Source of the DNA: Scalesia atractyloides
Lineage: Eukaryota; Streptophyta; Magnoliopsida; Asterales; Asteraceae
Length of the DNA: 64,000 nucleotides
Reading direction: 5' to 3'
Assembly (NCBI GenBank): GCA_947069175.1
Contig: CAMTDV010000023.1
Coordinates: 89,402,240 to 89,466,239 of the forward strand
The notes beneath the pieces are model-generated. The model was not told the origin of the DNA. It made no database searches and saw nothing but the letters and a program-made list of their open reading frames with translations. Below are positions 1-11,877 of this stretch, one piece after another (the first letter of the stretch is position 1; each line of letters begins with the position of its first letter). The position numbers were made by a program, and so were the translations under genes.

Positions 1-601
1 AATGGATGAAGTGCAGTTTAGGTATAACATAAAGGTTGATTTCTACAATTTGTCTTGTTTTTTTATTCTGGTTTTCGTGTATTGGAATCCGAAATTTATG
101 GGTTTTCTTGCTAATTCCTAATTTCATGCGTTCTTGTTTGCCAAGTTCTCAAATTAGGGTTAAAATGCTAATGTGGGCTAGCCCACCTTCTAGAGCCATA
201 TGTCTTTTAGAGGAGATGAATCACTTTAAAACCGATTGAACCTTTTGATTAGAGATGTGTTTGAGAAATCGAACTAAATTGTAGCCTAAGTGAAAATCGA
301 ACATCAAGCTAGTTTAGGTGGAACCGGTTTGAAACCAATTGAACCTGTTGGTTTGAGATCTGTATGGAACCCCCTTTGTTGAACTAGTAAAAAATCGTAA
401 CTTTTCACTTGAAAATCGTTTTGGTATCAAAATGATCATTTTCACTTAGAAACTTGTTTAGAACCGAAACCGGTTATTGCAAAAACCAGTTTTGACTTTT
501 GTTAATCGGAATCGATTTGGACCAGTTTTAACTTTTGTTAATAGAAAACGATTTGGAGAAAGAAAACGATGTGTGCAACCGGGTCATTATCTAATGTGTA
601 T
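1..601. other. AT-rich intergenic sequence, no gene seen
   Basis: No supported coding region, RNA gene or clear repeat boundary was found. Short motifs such as aaccggttt and aaccaatt recur loosely, as in the TIR element that follows, so this may be older transposon debris. Confidence 0.5.
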
Positions 602-1279
602 CAGAGGTGCACAACCGGTTAGTTTTATTAACCGGTTCAGTTAAAAGATAATATGATTTTTTTACTTTAACCAGTTATTACTTTAACCAATTATTTTTAT
701 AACTGGACCGGTTAATTACTTTAACCGCTTCAGTTAGTTAACCGATTATTTTCGGTTAAGAGCATTCACAATCAAATCTCTAACTCCATCTCTAGAATTA
801 CAATAAAAACTCTACCTTTTAATTCTCTTTTTCAATTAAATAATATTTTTTTATACTTTTATCATTACCTTTTCTCTGCTTCACTCACAACCATTTTTCA
901 TAAATATTAAAAAATTACATAGATGAACAATATCTCCTTCAAATTTACTGATTAACAATAATTTTTTCTCTCTCTTCCACTCAAATAATTTACAATCACT
1001 CTAGAAAATATAGAGGTTACACTCACATTAATTTAGAGAATCCATTGTGAATGCTCTAATAACCGTTTTTTTTTTTGCTTTTAAAATTTTTCCGTTGTTT
1101 TTCGGTTAACTGGTCTGCCGGTTAAAATATCGGTTTCTATACTGAATATCAATAACCGGTTACTAATCGATGGTTAAAAATAACCAATAACCGGTTATTA
1201 TTCGATCAGTTATTAACCGGTTACGGTTTCAATTAATAACCGGTTATAATTAATTAACCCGTTATTTTATGCACCTCTA
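602..1279. mobile_element. TIR element rich in AACCGGTTA motifs, interrupted by a MITE
   Basis: The ends are inverted: the left end reads AGAGGTGCACAACCGGTTA and the right end closes with TATGCACCTCT, giving a shared AGAGGTGCA terminus. Between them the motif AACCGGTTA and its variants recur many times on both strands. The terminus style (AGAGGTGCA) is like hAT-type MITEs. I could not find a matching 8-bp target duplication, so the superfamily is uncertain. A second, smaller element sits inside it. Confidence 0.45.
760..1056. mobile_element. Tourist/Harbinger-like MITE nested in the larger TIR element
   Basis: About 297 bp, bounded by GAGCATTCACAAT and its inverted copy ATTGTGAATGCTC. It is flanked by TAA on both sides (757-759 and 1057-1059), the 3-bp target duplication typical of PIF/Harbinger (Tourist) MITEs. 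The inside is AT-rich and non-coding. Confidence 0.7.
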
Positions 1280-1298
1280 GTATTAATATTTCATGTAG

Positions 1299-1398
1299 TG
1301 GGCTTAGGCATCATCTAATTAGGCCCACTAACTTATAAGCAAATTGGGTTTAAATCTTATTAACCCATCCGATTAAAACCAACCCTAATTATATAAAA
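1299..1398 (+). promoter_or_regulatory. RPL39 promoter: site II motifs, telo-box-like motif and TATA
   Basis: TGGGCTT (1299-1305) and AGGCCCA (1321-1327, which reads TGGGCCT on the other strand) are plant site II elements. AACCCTAA (1381-1388) is a near-complete telo-box. ATATAAAA (1391-1398) is a TATA box about 70 bp before the start codon. Site II plus telo-box is a well-known combination in promoters of plant translation genes. A full AAACCCTAA also lies at the start of intron 1 (about 1503). Function is inferred from motif content and position. Confidence 0.6.
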
Positions 1399-1467
1399 TC
1401 ACACCAAATCTGTTGTGTCGTTTTACCATTTTGCCGTCTGAGCACCAAAGAAAAAGAAGACTCCACC

Positions 1468-3674
1468 ATGGTAATCTTTATCCCTCATTTTCTACGAATT
1501 ACAAACCCTAATTCTTCCTCTTCAATTCTTAAATTTCCATACACGATTCGAGAATTATACAATTGCTGATTCAATCCTGTCTGTCATTGCATTTTTCTTG
1601 CGAATGATAAACCCTAGTTATGTGGTAATTAAAGAAATTCACTGTGTTAATATAGTTCTTTTTAGTTGTCAATAGCGATCGTGGTGATCGCTATAACACG
1701 TATAGGTATAGTGTCTAATATAGGGATGAAGCGAAAATAGCTACATTTTATTATTTTTTGTTTTCTTTATATAAATAGCAATCAAATATAGCTATAAAAT
1801 AGATGGATATTAGGGTTTTGTTAAAGATACATGTAAAATAGCTAGCATATATACCAGGGTATTTTGATATAATATACGTATCATTTTTTTTTAATTTTTT
1901 TCTAGTGTATCGCTATTTATAAAATAGCTGCCCCCTATTTATCGCTATTCGCTATGTAGTATATAGGTACCTTGTCGCTATTTGTTATTAACATCCATGA
2001 TTGTGTTTGAACAATAGTTAATTGTTCGAGTTTGATCATTTGTTCGGTTAAAGTTAAGTGGACGAACATGGACATGCCCTGTTTGTATTTGTTTGGTTTG
2101 TTTATATGCCTAGACGAGACGGTTCTTGCTTTTGGATTCATACGCGTAAGTGTTGACTTCTGGTTTCAAGACATGATCTTTACCATTAATAGTAGTTCTA
2201 ATTGGATCCCCTTTGCTGCCTGGCCTACCATTATCTTAATCGCTTTTTTGTGGGTAATCTTAACCTTTCCAACAGGCTCTGGACAGTTAAAACCATGTAA
2301 CCAGAGTCCCTTTATCTAAAGGGATCAAGTTGTGTATGAGTTAGTCGGGTTGGCATGTTGTAAACGTACTGTAGACCAAAACCGGTAGGGTAGGTAATCC
2401 AGACCGGCCGGTTTGGGTTTTGGCGGACGGTATCATTTTTTTGGTTTTTACCTTTTGCTAATTTTTAGTTTGCTTTGATGATCTAAAATTGAAAAGGATG
2501 GTTTATAGTTATAATACATATAATCAAATAGTAAAAATTAAGCAGGCAATTTAATTATGCTGGTGGTTTCAAGTTTTAAACCAGACTGAATTGTTAAACT
2601 GCGAAAGTTGACCATGAAAGGTCTTAAACTGGCCAGCTTGCTTTTCTTTAGTTGGTTTAAGCGGTTTCTGACAACCCTAGTAAATAGGTTGACTGATTAA
2701 GCTTGTAAATTATATATTTTTTAATTCCAAATTTAAACAGGCGGTTTGGTCAAGCTGTTTAACTTTTAGTACAACTCAACACCGCCTCCTCGATTTCGAC
2801 ACGAATACAGGGTTTGTTTTTATGAAACGTGTTAAGTCTGGCTAAACAAAAAATTGATTATTTTCATGGTGGATTCGTGTCAAGAATTGCTATATCCTAT
2901 CCAGTAATATCACTAATATATCACTGATATATTTGTGATATGTCGGTTATCGGTCCCCTGGTGAGATACCGGTGCAAAATTTCGGTACCGATATTATCGG
3001 TGATATTGACAAATATTTGACTGATATCACCGATTTTCCCAATATCAGTGTCTTTCTTCTTAGTTATACATTCTTCTTACTTCTTATTGTTGCTATTAGC
3101 GTTTTAAGTCTTGATTGGTAATTGTTGGTGTTTTAAGTCTTAATCGGTTCCTACTTGCTACAATTGTTAGCGTCTTGCAAGTTGCAAAAGGTTAATTTGT
3201 TAATGGTAGGAGAGTATACTGAACTTTTAGTGTTACATTTCTATATATATAAATTCAGCATGATATTAAAATTCCCGATCATCCACTTCTATAACCGATA
3301 TCTCAGCATATCGGTCCTTGACCAATATCCGATATTTTACCGCATTAACTGCTTAGGCTATATCTGTTTATGCATAGATGGCGGGGAGTTGATGTAATGC
3401 TGACTTTTAAAAACTTAAACATGTTTGTTGTATACAGCCATCACACAAGACATTCATGATCAAAAAGAAGCTTGCCAAGAAGATGACGCAGAACAGGCCC
3501 ATTCCTAACTGGATTCGAATGAGGACCGATAACAAAATCAGGTCAAAAGTGAAAAACTATATATGAATTCGTGTGTACTGTTTAAAAATGTTTCGTTTTC
3601 CTGACACACGGCTTATCGGATACAGGTACAATGCAAAGCGCAGACACTGGCGCAGAACAAAGCTTGGATTTTGA
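1468..3674 (+). CDS. RPL39: 60S ribosomal protein eL39 (RPL39), three exons
   Basis: Encodes a 51-residue basic protein of the cytosolic 60S subunit; eL39 lines the nascent-peptide exit tunnel. Exons: 1468-1470 (only the ATG), 3438-3541 and 3626-3674, ending in TGA. All introns are GT-AG. The protein begins MPSHKTFMIKKKLAKK and ends RRHWRRTKLGF, the full family length with no frameshift. The start was chosen because exon 2 opens directly with codon 2 (Pro) and the ATG sits in accATGg context at the donor of intron 1. The 1967-nt intron 1 is unusually long for so small a gene and holds repeat-like sequence. Upstream site II, telo-box and TATA motifs fit high, growth-coordinated expression. This is the only host gene in the window that looks intact. 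Confidence 0.93.
1471..3437 (+). other. RPL39 intron 1 with repeat-like content
   Basis: A long first intron after an ATG-only exon. It holds repeated 'tagcgatcgct/tatcgctatt' words at 1660-1990, ACCGG-rich sequence at 2370-2420, and a stretch at 2880-3340 dense in 'atatcggt/accgatat' on both strands that looks like transposon remains. No element boundaries with target duplications were identified. Translations of this stretch match nothing I recognise. Confidence 0.45.
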
Positions 3675-4973
3675 GGTGTTTTTATCTGCTGTTTGTCAAA
3701 TTCAACACTCAGCTACATGGAAAATTTTGCTGGTTTGCCTGGAATCTTGATTGTACCATTCTTTTCTGGTAAATTTATGTGTAGTTTACCTTAATTATGA
3801 ATGATCCATGATTTGAAATTGGTTTTTTGGTGAAGAACTTATTGTCTTTTTGGTGGTTGGATGTACTCACCTTTGTAACTGTTAACACGATAGTAGTCAT
3901 CATGCAATAGGTGTGGTAAAAAGCGTAACTATACTATACACACCTATAAGGAGGTGTATGGCGCTTGAGGAATAGATTTGCATGAGGCCTGTGCCACTTG
4001 TTTTTTTATATCGGAGGCATGCCTCTGCGTATCTAAGGTGCATCAGCAGATTCTCTCTCTGGCTTGGTCGTTCTTGCTTGTAAATTTCGTCTTGCTTCTC
4101 TTGAATTTGGTGACCTTGTTGTCTGTTAATGGTCAAAAACATGTTGTTGAGTTCAGACTACACTGGTCAGAACGGCCAATGGGTTATCAGAATGGAATCG
4201 CAATTTGCTTTTCCATTTGTCGTGTCACAGTGTCCTGCCTTCCGGGACTCTGTAATCTAGCTGAAACATGTGTTCTATTATGGTTTTTGAGTTTCAGTTT
4301 GGTGTTTATCATCTTGTAGAATGTTTTTTTTTCAAATACAGTTTTACGTTACTTAACGTCTCTTTTTTTCAGTCTGAACTTGAACCTGCTATGACTCGTT
4401 ACAATGTCTGACTTAGCTTGCCTCTAATCGTCAGTTATATGTGTAATTAACTACTTAAATGTTTAAGCATATGCATTTTATGAAATATAAGTAAAATTGA
4501 ATCATTCATTTATTTGAAGCCTCATGTGTGTGCCTTCATCTTTTACCTCTAATCTAGCTATCCTATCGTCACGCAGCTCGTTTTAAACAAGCCCATGACA
4601 TTTCTTCATCAATTAGGATTAATAAACACCATTATTACGATGTTCATATTAAACAAACCGTGAAAGAATCTTTAAAACAAGTTTACCTTAATATGTTGCT
4701 GGAGGTTAAAATGTTCATATTATAAAGACGAATAGTTTCGATGACATCAAGAAGGCAAAACGTTCGCGCTACATTAGAACAAAAGGTACACAGATATACA
4801 AACTTTAATTTCATGTTTTACATCATTAGAAGCTTCAATATTGCATCTAGCTTCACAATTCACAACACAAGATTCTAAAACAAGCAAAAGAAATCTATTT
4901 TACAAACCATATATCAACATTTTCATAATCTATACTACTTCACTTAAACATGAACAAAATCACATGATTCTTC
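3675..4973. other. Intergenic: RPL39 3' region and MOL1-like 3' flank
   Basis: The first few hundred bases are probably the RPL39 3' UTR and terminator region. Beyond that I see no supported gene, RNA or repeat with clear boundaries. The RPL39 and MOL1-like genes converge here. Confidence 0.45.
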
Positions 4974-7900
4974 TCATTTCTTCTCGGGATCCAATCGTGA
5001 AAGAATCTTTAAAACATCTTCCATTGAAGGTCTATCCGACTGCTTGCTTGTAGTGCAAGCAAGAGCAACTTCAAGAACCAATTTAATCTCTTCTTGGACT
5101 AACTTTGAAGATGAAGAAGAACCAGCCACTTCATTATCATCATAAACTTCCTTCAATAAAGTGTCTTTTGGTGTTTTGTGTATGCTAATCCCACCATTTT
5201 TTCGCTTCCCGTTTGTTAAAATCTCCAAAACAACCTCCCCAAAGTGAAATATATCATTCTTTAGGTCATGTTCCGTGAGACCCTTGTATTCGCCTACCAA
5301 ATAAGAATGAATCGACTAAGGTCATGTTTTACCTTAGCAAGGTCAAACAGGAACCAAAAGATTACATATATAGGAAACGGGTCAGATGGGTCAAACAAGT
5401 CAAAAGCTGCTAGAGTGTATCTTTTATACATGAACACACCTAAATTCAAACATCATATTATGATTGAAACAATATAACTTGTGTAACCGTATTTTGAAAA
5501 AAGAATTGGAGAATAAGTGTTTTGACATGTTTGTTTGATTCTTCTTAAGTAAATATCAGTGTTAAACCGGTTTTTTAAGGTAACAACTTAACCTGTACCT
5601 GTTTCCATTGCAGATATTGTTTTGAATGCGAATTCTGCCAAACGGGGCTCCATATACTCATCAACCGCTATGTTACCCGCCTTTAGATTTCCATGAGGAA
5701 TAGCCGGATGACAGTCATGGTGAAGAAAACTCAACCCTTTCGCAATGTTAACCACAAGCTTATATTTCGAAGCCCAATCTTTTTTACTCCAATCTTTTCA
5801 TCAAGATTTCCACTAGGCAAATACTCAAACAACAAATAACCAAGATTCTTATCATAACAAAAACCCAACAACCACACCAAATTCTTATGCCTTAAACTGC
5901 CCATTCGGTTTATGAAATCCAACAAAACGTTCGAACCTTTTGTTCCCCACTCGATCTTTCTCACAACAATCGTCATCCCAGTCAGCAAGACCGCTTTGCA
6001 AACTGGATTAGACGAATATGACGTTTCCACCGGTTCAACGAATTTAAAACTCTTTAAAACATCAGAGGCTGTGAGGTCAGGTAACCCACCAAATGACACC
6101 ATCTTCCAATAGCGGTTAACATTTTTGTCTCCGGTAGTAAATGATCCCGAAAAGGAAACCCGAGAGTACAACCACCACAGCGCAAAGTACAACTACACAA
6201 GCAACCTTGTGATTCCTTCTACTTCCCAATTCCATTCCCTCGGATATTCCATTCCCGTGATGACATGGTCCTGCAAGTCCTGCAAGTGGTGCACCACAAA
6301 GGTTCGGGTTTCCAACAAACGAGCTACTATCCATAGATTTAAACATGCTTTGTATGGGAATCAACCCGAAAGATCGTTATATGAGAGATTAAGGAACTTT
6401 AACTTCATCAGGCTTCCTAACTTAACCGGTATTTCACCCGACAGATTATTTTCGGCTAAATTTAAGGTTTCGAGATTCTCACAAGACGAAATGCTTTCTG
6501 GGATACGACCCGAAATATTGCAAGACGAAGCGGAAAAATTGCGAAGAGCAGGTAAAACCCATGTTTTTTCGGGTAGGACCCCTCCGAGATTCGGATTATT
6601 CGACACGCTAAAATGCTCAAGTTTTGAAGCATGGAATACATCTAAAGGAATCCCACCCATGAGCCGATTATTCGCTAAATCAACATGCGAAACATCACTA
6701 AGAACCTTGAAATTTAAAGTGATATCACCTGAAAACAAATTATCTTCTAATCGAATTCGAACAAGCGAAGAACAATTGGAGATCGAAGAAAGCCCACCCG
6801 AGAAATAATTCGAAAACAACATGAGTCTACTCAACTCACCTTGTGAACAAATATATGGTGGAATCACACCCACAAAATCATTGGTTGAAACATCAACCCA
6901 TTTGAGTTTTGAATGTTTACCCAATTCTTGTGGAAGTGTACCACTAAACATATTATCCCAAATTAGAAGTGATTCGAGATTCGGAAGCTTAGCTATCCCT
7001 TCAGGAACAGAACCATTCATATTATTATACATTAAACTCAACAATCTTAAACTTTTCAAGTTGGAAAAACTGTTTGGAATCAGGCCCGAAAGCATATTAT
7101 CTGAAAGATCTAAGCTGAAAGAGTGGAAATGTTACTTAACTCATCCGGGATTGACCCCGAAAGTGAGTTCCTGAACAGAAAAAGTGTAACAAGATTAGTT
7201 AAATCACCAACATGCTTAGGAATTGAGCCCGAAAGATTAGCACCAGCTATATCTAGATACTGAAGCTCACTCATATTACCAAATTGCCATGGGATACCGC
7301 CTTGATAAGAATTGTACCCAATCTCCATATGAGTCACACTCTTAAGTTTCCCAAACTCAATTGGCAAATTCCCGCTTAACAAGTTCCCTGCAAGGTGAAG
7401 AAACTCGAGGCATTCGCATGATCCATACGCGCTAGGAATGCTTCCACCGAAATAACTACCCGCGAAGTTGACAACTTTTAGCGAGGGAATTTCACAAACA
7501 TCCGGCGGAAGCGGTCCCGAAAAGCTGTTGCTAAAAGCATCAAGAGTTTCCAGTTTTTTCAGATTTGATATCCCAACTGGGAAGACACCAGAGAAATTGT
7601 TTCTACTAATGTCTAATGTTTTTAAGCTTGTGAGATTAAAGATCCCAATTGGGAGTTCACCAGAGAACAAGTTGTGGCTTATGTTGAGATAAATGAGATC
7701 AAGAAAGTCATTGAATTGATGCCCAGATAAAATCCCACCAATATTTTTTAAAGAAAGGTCTAAAGATGTGATATTTGTGGAGTTTTGGTTGCATTGAATG
7801 CCTGTCCATGAACAAGCATGGATTTTGGTAGATGGGTTTTGTTTTTCTTGAGGGATAACCCAATCAGTTAAAGTGTGTGGTGGGAGGATGAACTCTGATT

Positions 7901-8000
7901 TTAAGGTTAGAAGTGCTTGTGATAAAGGGTCAGTTGCAGATGATATGGGTGAGATGAGGATGAAGTTGATTATGAAGAGGTAGTGATGAAGAATTTCCAT
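4974..8000 (-). pseudogene. MOL1-like LRR receptor-like (pseudo)kinase, frameshifted
   Basis: Resembles Arabidopsis MOL1 (MORE LATERAL GROWTH1), an LRR-RLK of the PXY/TDR group that restrains cambium activity. Exon 1 runs 8000-5599 and exon 2 5293-4974 (GT-AG intron 5294-5598). In order: signal peptide, N-terminal LRR cap (CSWTGIQC), many LRRs, a membrane segment near 6140-6210 followed by YYRRQK, and a kinase-like domain with landmarks WKMVSFGGLPDLTASDV and RPSMEDVLKILSRL. The HRD and DFG positions read HGN and EFA, so catalysis is unlikely; atypical catalytic residues are known in this family. Four single-base-scale shifts break the frame: near 7111-7115 (LRR), 6361-6366 (last LRR), 6116-6122 (after the membrane segment) and 5780-5785 (T run, kinase lobe). 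The last LRR block seems about two repeats shorter than I remember for MOL1. Either a recent pseudogene or a gene damaged by indel errors in the assembly. Confidence 0.82.
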
Positions 8001-8640
8001 TGGGACACACAGGTTTTAGAGGTTGAGTGATGAAATGATGTAGAAAATAAAGGGTGAATTTATGGTGCAAGTATTTATGGTTGATTAATGAATGCATTGG
8101 GTGTGAAATAATGTTGAGGAAAGGAGGGAATGACATAAATTACAGGGTTTTGAATTGCTTTTGGATGCATATGGGACCCGGAAATTGGATAGTAAGTTGT
8201 GAACTATGAAGTATTCTTTACTCCTAACAATATTTTTTAAATTATAGATTCTATTTCATAAATTCCCCATCTCCTTTGGAAAATTTTCTTTTAATGTATA
8301 ACAGTGAATTAATAAAGTAGAGTAAGTGTTACTATTAAAAATAATAATAATAATAATTAGATAACAACTATGATTTTAGTTTCAAGCTTTTAGATAATAG
8401 TTTTTAGTGTGAAACTCAAGTATAACATGATTGGTTTTTAGAGTGGAAGATATAACACTATATATTACACTAAATGTTTGGTTTTTAGAGTGGAAGACAT
8501 AACATGTTTGGTTGTTAAAGTGAATGGAATATTATGTTAGGTCTTTAATGTGTCATCAGTTATATATATTTTTATTACATAATTAACGTCTAAATCCAAA
8601 TACTTTAATGATTTTTTAGTTTCAAATACTATCTAAATCA
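8001..8640. other. Upstream region of the MOL1-like gene with a local imperfect repeat
   Basis: Presumed promoter side of the MOL1-like gene. At 8420-8540 a unit of the type 'acatgtttggtttttagagtggaaga' recurs three times imperfectly. The rest is AT-rich, with no gene, RNA or element boundary seen. Confidence 0.4.
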
Positions 8641-10560
8641 TTTCTATTAGACAAATGCAGGTTCTTAAGGTCTCGAGATGAAAAGAAGTGAAAAATAAGC
8701 ATAAACGAAGTAAAAAACCAAGATTTTAAGGAAATCAACAAGTTGCCAGATAGGCACAGTCGTGCTAGGCTATGGGCATGGCCGTGCACAACACCAAGGA
8801 ACACAAAGTCAATAAGTCAACCCAAGCAATGGTCACAAAAGTCCGCCAGAAGACAAGCATGCACGTGCCTCCTTGGCACACCCATGCTCAGAAAGAGACA
8901 AATGATAGAAGCTTTGAGAACCGACTAGAATGCCAAATGTTCAAGCTTTGTTGGGACACCTGTCCAAGCACAATCATGCCTCTCCATGCATGCCCGTGCC
9001 TATAACAGAATCGCAACGAATTATACCCAGAAAGTACAAGAAGGACAAGCAGTGCCGGGAATCAGCACCAAGCATGGTCGTGCCCCCTAAGCACGCCCGT
9101 ACTCACTTGGTCACTTCCAGTCTATAAATAAAGGCTATTTGCTGCCCATTTCACTCACTCCTCTTCCACGTTTGACACACATACTCTATAATCTTAAGAG
9201 ACGAAAGGGAGTTTGGGATCATTCCAAGAAAAAGAAAATACTTGTAATGAGAGAGAGAGAGAGAGAGAGAGAGCTTGTAATCAACAACCTTTCCATCATG
9301 ATCCATTCTATGACCGTTGTTTGTGGGCAAGTTAAGGCCATTATTGGGTAAACGCCTTGTGTTGTTTGGGTTGAAAATGCAGGTTGGTATGAACTAAATT
9401 TTTAATGTTTGCCAAAGTGGTCTGTAGTGTCTTTAATAATTCATTCTACTCTTCTTCTTTCGTAATAAGCTAGTGATTGTTTTGATCTTTGATATTGTGG
9501 GAGTTCTTAATAACTTTGGGAGGTGAAGCTTATTATTATACTCATGATGTGTAACAACCCATATACTAATAAGGGAAATCCAAACTTGGAGAAGTGGTTG
9601 ACCTAGTGATCAACCCTCATTTATCAAGAATATCATTGTAGGCATGCAAGGTCTATATGTTAGGCCTCAATGATTAGACGAAACTTGGTTATGCGACTTG
9701 TCTAGCACGGTATATGTGTTCGATTTGGCGCGGACCAAGAGTTGGTGAACCCGTGTTAAAATACTATACGTCATTATATATATTTTATTGTTATAATGCC
9801 ACTCCTTAAATAAAGATCAATCACCCTGACTAATCACAAGTGTCACTCGCACCTGTGGGGAGCACTTAGATTTATCCTTGTTATCTTTTAAGTGAGACAA
9901 AGATATGTAAAATAGAGGATCGCAAGCCATGGGAATAATGTAAAAGAAAGAAAAGTAGTTTTATATGATTAATCCAAGATTAAGGGATTGTTCCTTGAAA
10001 AGAACATTCTTTTAAGATGGGTAATGACTTATCTTTAATCGGTTCCAATTATATTTTAGCCTTAAAGTCACATCTTGTAAATCTAATAAAAATTTGTTGG
10101 TAACCTAAGCTAGGAGCCGGTTTTTGAGTTAATTAACCTCATCACTTGCTAATAACCTAACTATAATTCATCACATGTGGATTCGAAGATCCAAAGCAAC
10201 ACTCTTCATGCTCTTGATATTCACTCTGATCGTCTATTACTTGCTTTATTTTGTAGTTTTAATATAAAAATAACAAAAGATAATTAAAATGCTAGTTGGT
10301 AATTTAAAGTTAACTACTAAAAATCATATCCTTTGGGTTTGATACTTGGTTCTTACATAAACTCTACTACAAACAATAGGTGCACTTGCCTATTGTGTGT
10401 ATGTATGTTTAATCTAAGTAATAATCATTTCTTATAAATTTAAAACTAGATAAAATCGTATTAAAAGTTATTACGTTAACCCACCTTATTCGTGCTAAGA
10501 GTTATTAAATTAACTAGACCAACACACTTAAACACGACACACATCAGCCCTTGATGAGGA
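8640..10560. mobile_element. Degenerate LTR-like sequence, possibly Ty3-gypsy
   Basis: Between 8750 and 9110 short words such as ggccgtgc, gcccgtgcc, gtcgtgcc and gcacgcccgt recur, a style seen in some plant gypsy LTRs and leaders. A TATA-like ctataaataaagg follows at about 9122. The stretch at 10330-10400 (gtttgatacttggttctta ... ggtgcacttgcctattgtg) resembles the 3' part of gypsy LTRs as I remember them. No coding domain, primer-binding site or target duplication was found, so boundaries and class are tentative. Confidence 0.35.
9250..9273. repeat. (GA)n microsatellite
   Basis: An uninterrupted run of GA dinucleotides, about 12 units. Confidence 0.95.
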
Positions 10561-10743
10561 TGAGTGTTTGTATTTTGTGTTAAACTTTAAAAAAAACCAT
10601 TATAACTATGTATTTAAAAAAAGTTAAATGAGAAATATATATCCCTCCGATCATCTTCTTTGCCATTTTTCTCCCGTTATTTCTTCATCTCCAATTACCC
10701 TCCCTTCTAGACAACCCCTCTCCGATCACCCCCCTCCCCTTCG

Positions 10744-10998
10744 TGATAGAAAGTTGATTTCAAGAACACTGAATTGATGTGTGTATTTTTGTACTTATCA
10801 TTACAAAGACGGGTATTCTATTTATACACAAAAAACGCAATCTAAATATAGAAGACAGCGGCTGATTGCTAGCTGTCTTTATCTTTGCTGTTGATTGCTG
10901 AAGATTAGCTGGATATGCAGCTGTGGATTAGCTGCTGCAGGATATCCGGCTGTCGATTAGCTGCGGTTTATTCCAAGGTTAGTCTTTCCTTTCTAACA
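10744..10998 (-). repeat. LTR (3' LTR in element orientation) of the inverted copia element
   Basis: 255 bp, by eye indistinguishable from the copy at 13683-13937. On the minus strand it begins TGTTAGAAAGG and ends CTTTCTATCA and carries a TATA box (tgtataaatag). Confidence 0.92.
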
Positions 10999-11009
10999 CT
11001 CCCCCTCAA
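10999..11009 (-). other. Polypurine tract of the inverted copia element
   Basis: Minus strand TTGAGGGGGAG directly upstream of the 3' LTR; the primer for plus-strand DNA synthesis in LTR elements. Confidence 0.8.
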
Positions 11010-11456
11010 GTTGAATAGTTGGATTTCCAAAATTCAACTTGCCCAAACAATCATTGAGAATTTTCCCGTTAACTGCTTTTGTTAGAATGTCAGCAAGCTG
11101 ATCCTTTGATCGAACGAATGGTAATTCAATCGTACCATCTTCCAACTTTTCTTTGATGAAGTTCCTATCAACTTCCACGTGTTTTGTTCGATCATGTTGA
11201 ACTGGGTTTTCTGAAATCTGAATTGCAGCTTTATTATCACATATAATCTTACTTGTTTCTTTTGGCGGAAAACCAATCTCAGCTAAGAGTCTCCGCATCC
11301 ACATGGCTTCTGTTAAGCCTCGAGTTATGCCTCTAAATTCAGCTTCTGCACTTGAAAGAGCAACCACTTTTTGTTTTTTTACTCCTCCAAGTGACAAGAT
11401 TCCCACCAACTAGAGCGAAGTAGCCTGCTGTTGACCTCCGACTTCCCTTATCTCCT

Positions 11457-11877
11457 GCCCAGTCTGCATCAGTATAGACTTGAACATTTAGGTGTCCATG
11501 TGATTTAAACAGGACTCCATGACCCACTGTTCCTTTGAGATATCTAATAATTCTCCAAACTGCTTCCATATGTGACTGTTGAGGTTGGTGCATGAACTGA
11601 CTTACTACCCCTACAGCATAGGCGATGTCTGGACGAGTGTGTGAGAGATATATTAGTTTTCCCACCAGCCGTTGGTATCTTTCTTTATTTGCTAATTTTG
11701 CTCCTTCTTCCATGTAAAGTTTTTGGTTTACACTCATAGGAGTATCTGCCGGTTTGCAATCGATCATTCCAATTTCTGCCAACAGGTCTAAGACATACTT
11801 CTTTTGACTAATGAAGATTCCTTGTTTCGACCTTAGTACTTCAATACCGAGGAAATACTTAAGTCTGCCCAAATCTT
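11457..11877 (-). repeat. 421-bp inverted-repeat arm 1 (pol)
   Basis: The reverse complement of 13252-13672, identical in every stretch I compared. It covers RT from DLGRLKY to RNase H YTDADWA. The arms are separated by 1374 nt (11878-13251). Confidence 0.88.

Larger units (their letters stand above)
10993..11877 (-). pseudogene. Sense-oriented copia RT C-terminus and RNase H
   Basis: Starts inside reverse transcriptase at the DLGRLKYFLGIEVLRSKQG motif. It continues through TRPDIAYAVGVVSQFMHQPQ into RNase H (YTDADWAGDKGSRRSTAGY, ALSSAEAEFRG, CDNKAAIQISENPVQHDRTK, RSKDQLADILTKA). The stop codon falls just inside the 3' LTR, so the purine tract overlaps the last codons. A one-base insertion in the T run at 11374-11380 shifts the frame inside RNase H. 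The 5' edge (11877/11878) is the junction with the inverted pol segment, so there is no native start. Confidence 0.88.

Noticed and set aside
6125..6808. 227-codon plus-strand frame overlapping the MOL1-like gene
   Set aside because: It is antisense to a clear LRR/kinase coding region; the open frame is a by-product of its codon pattern.
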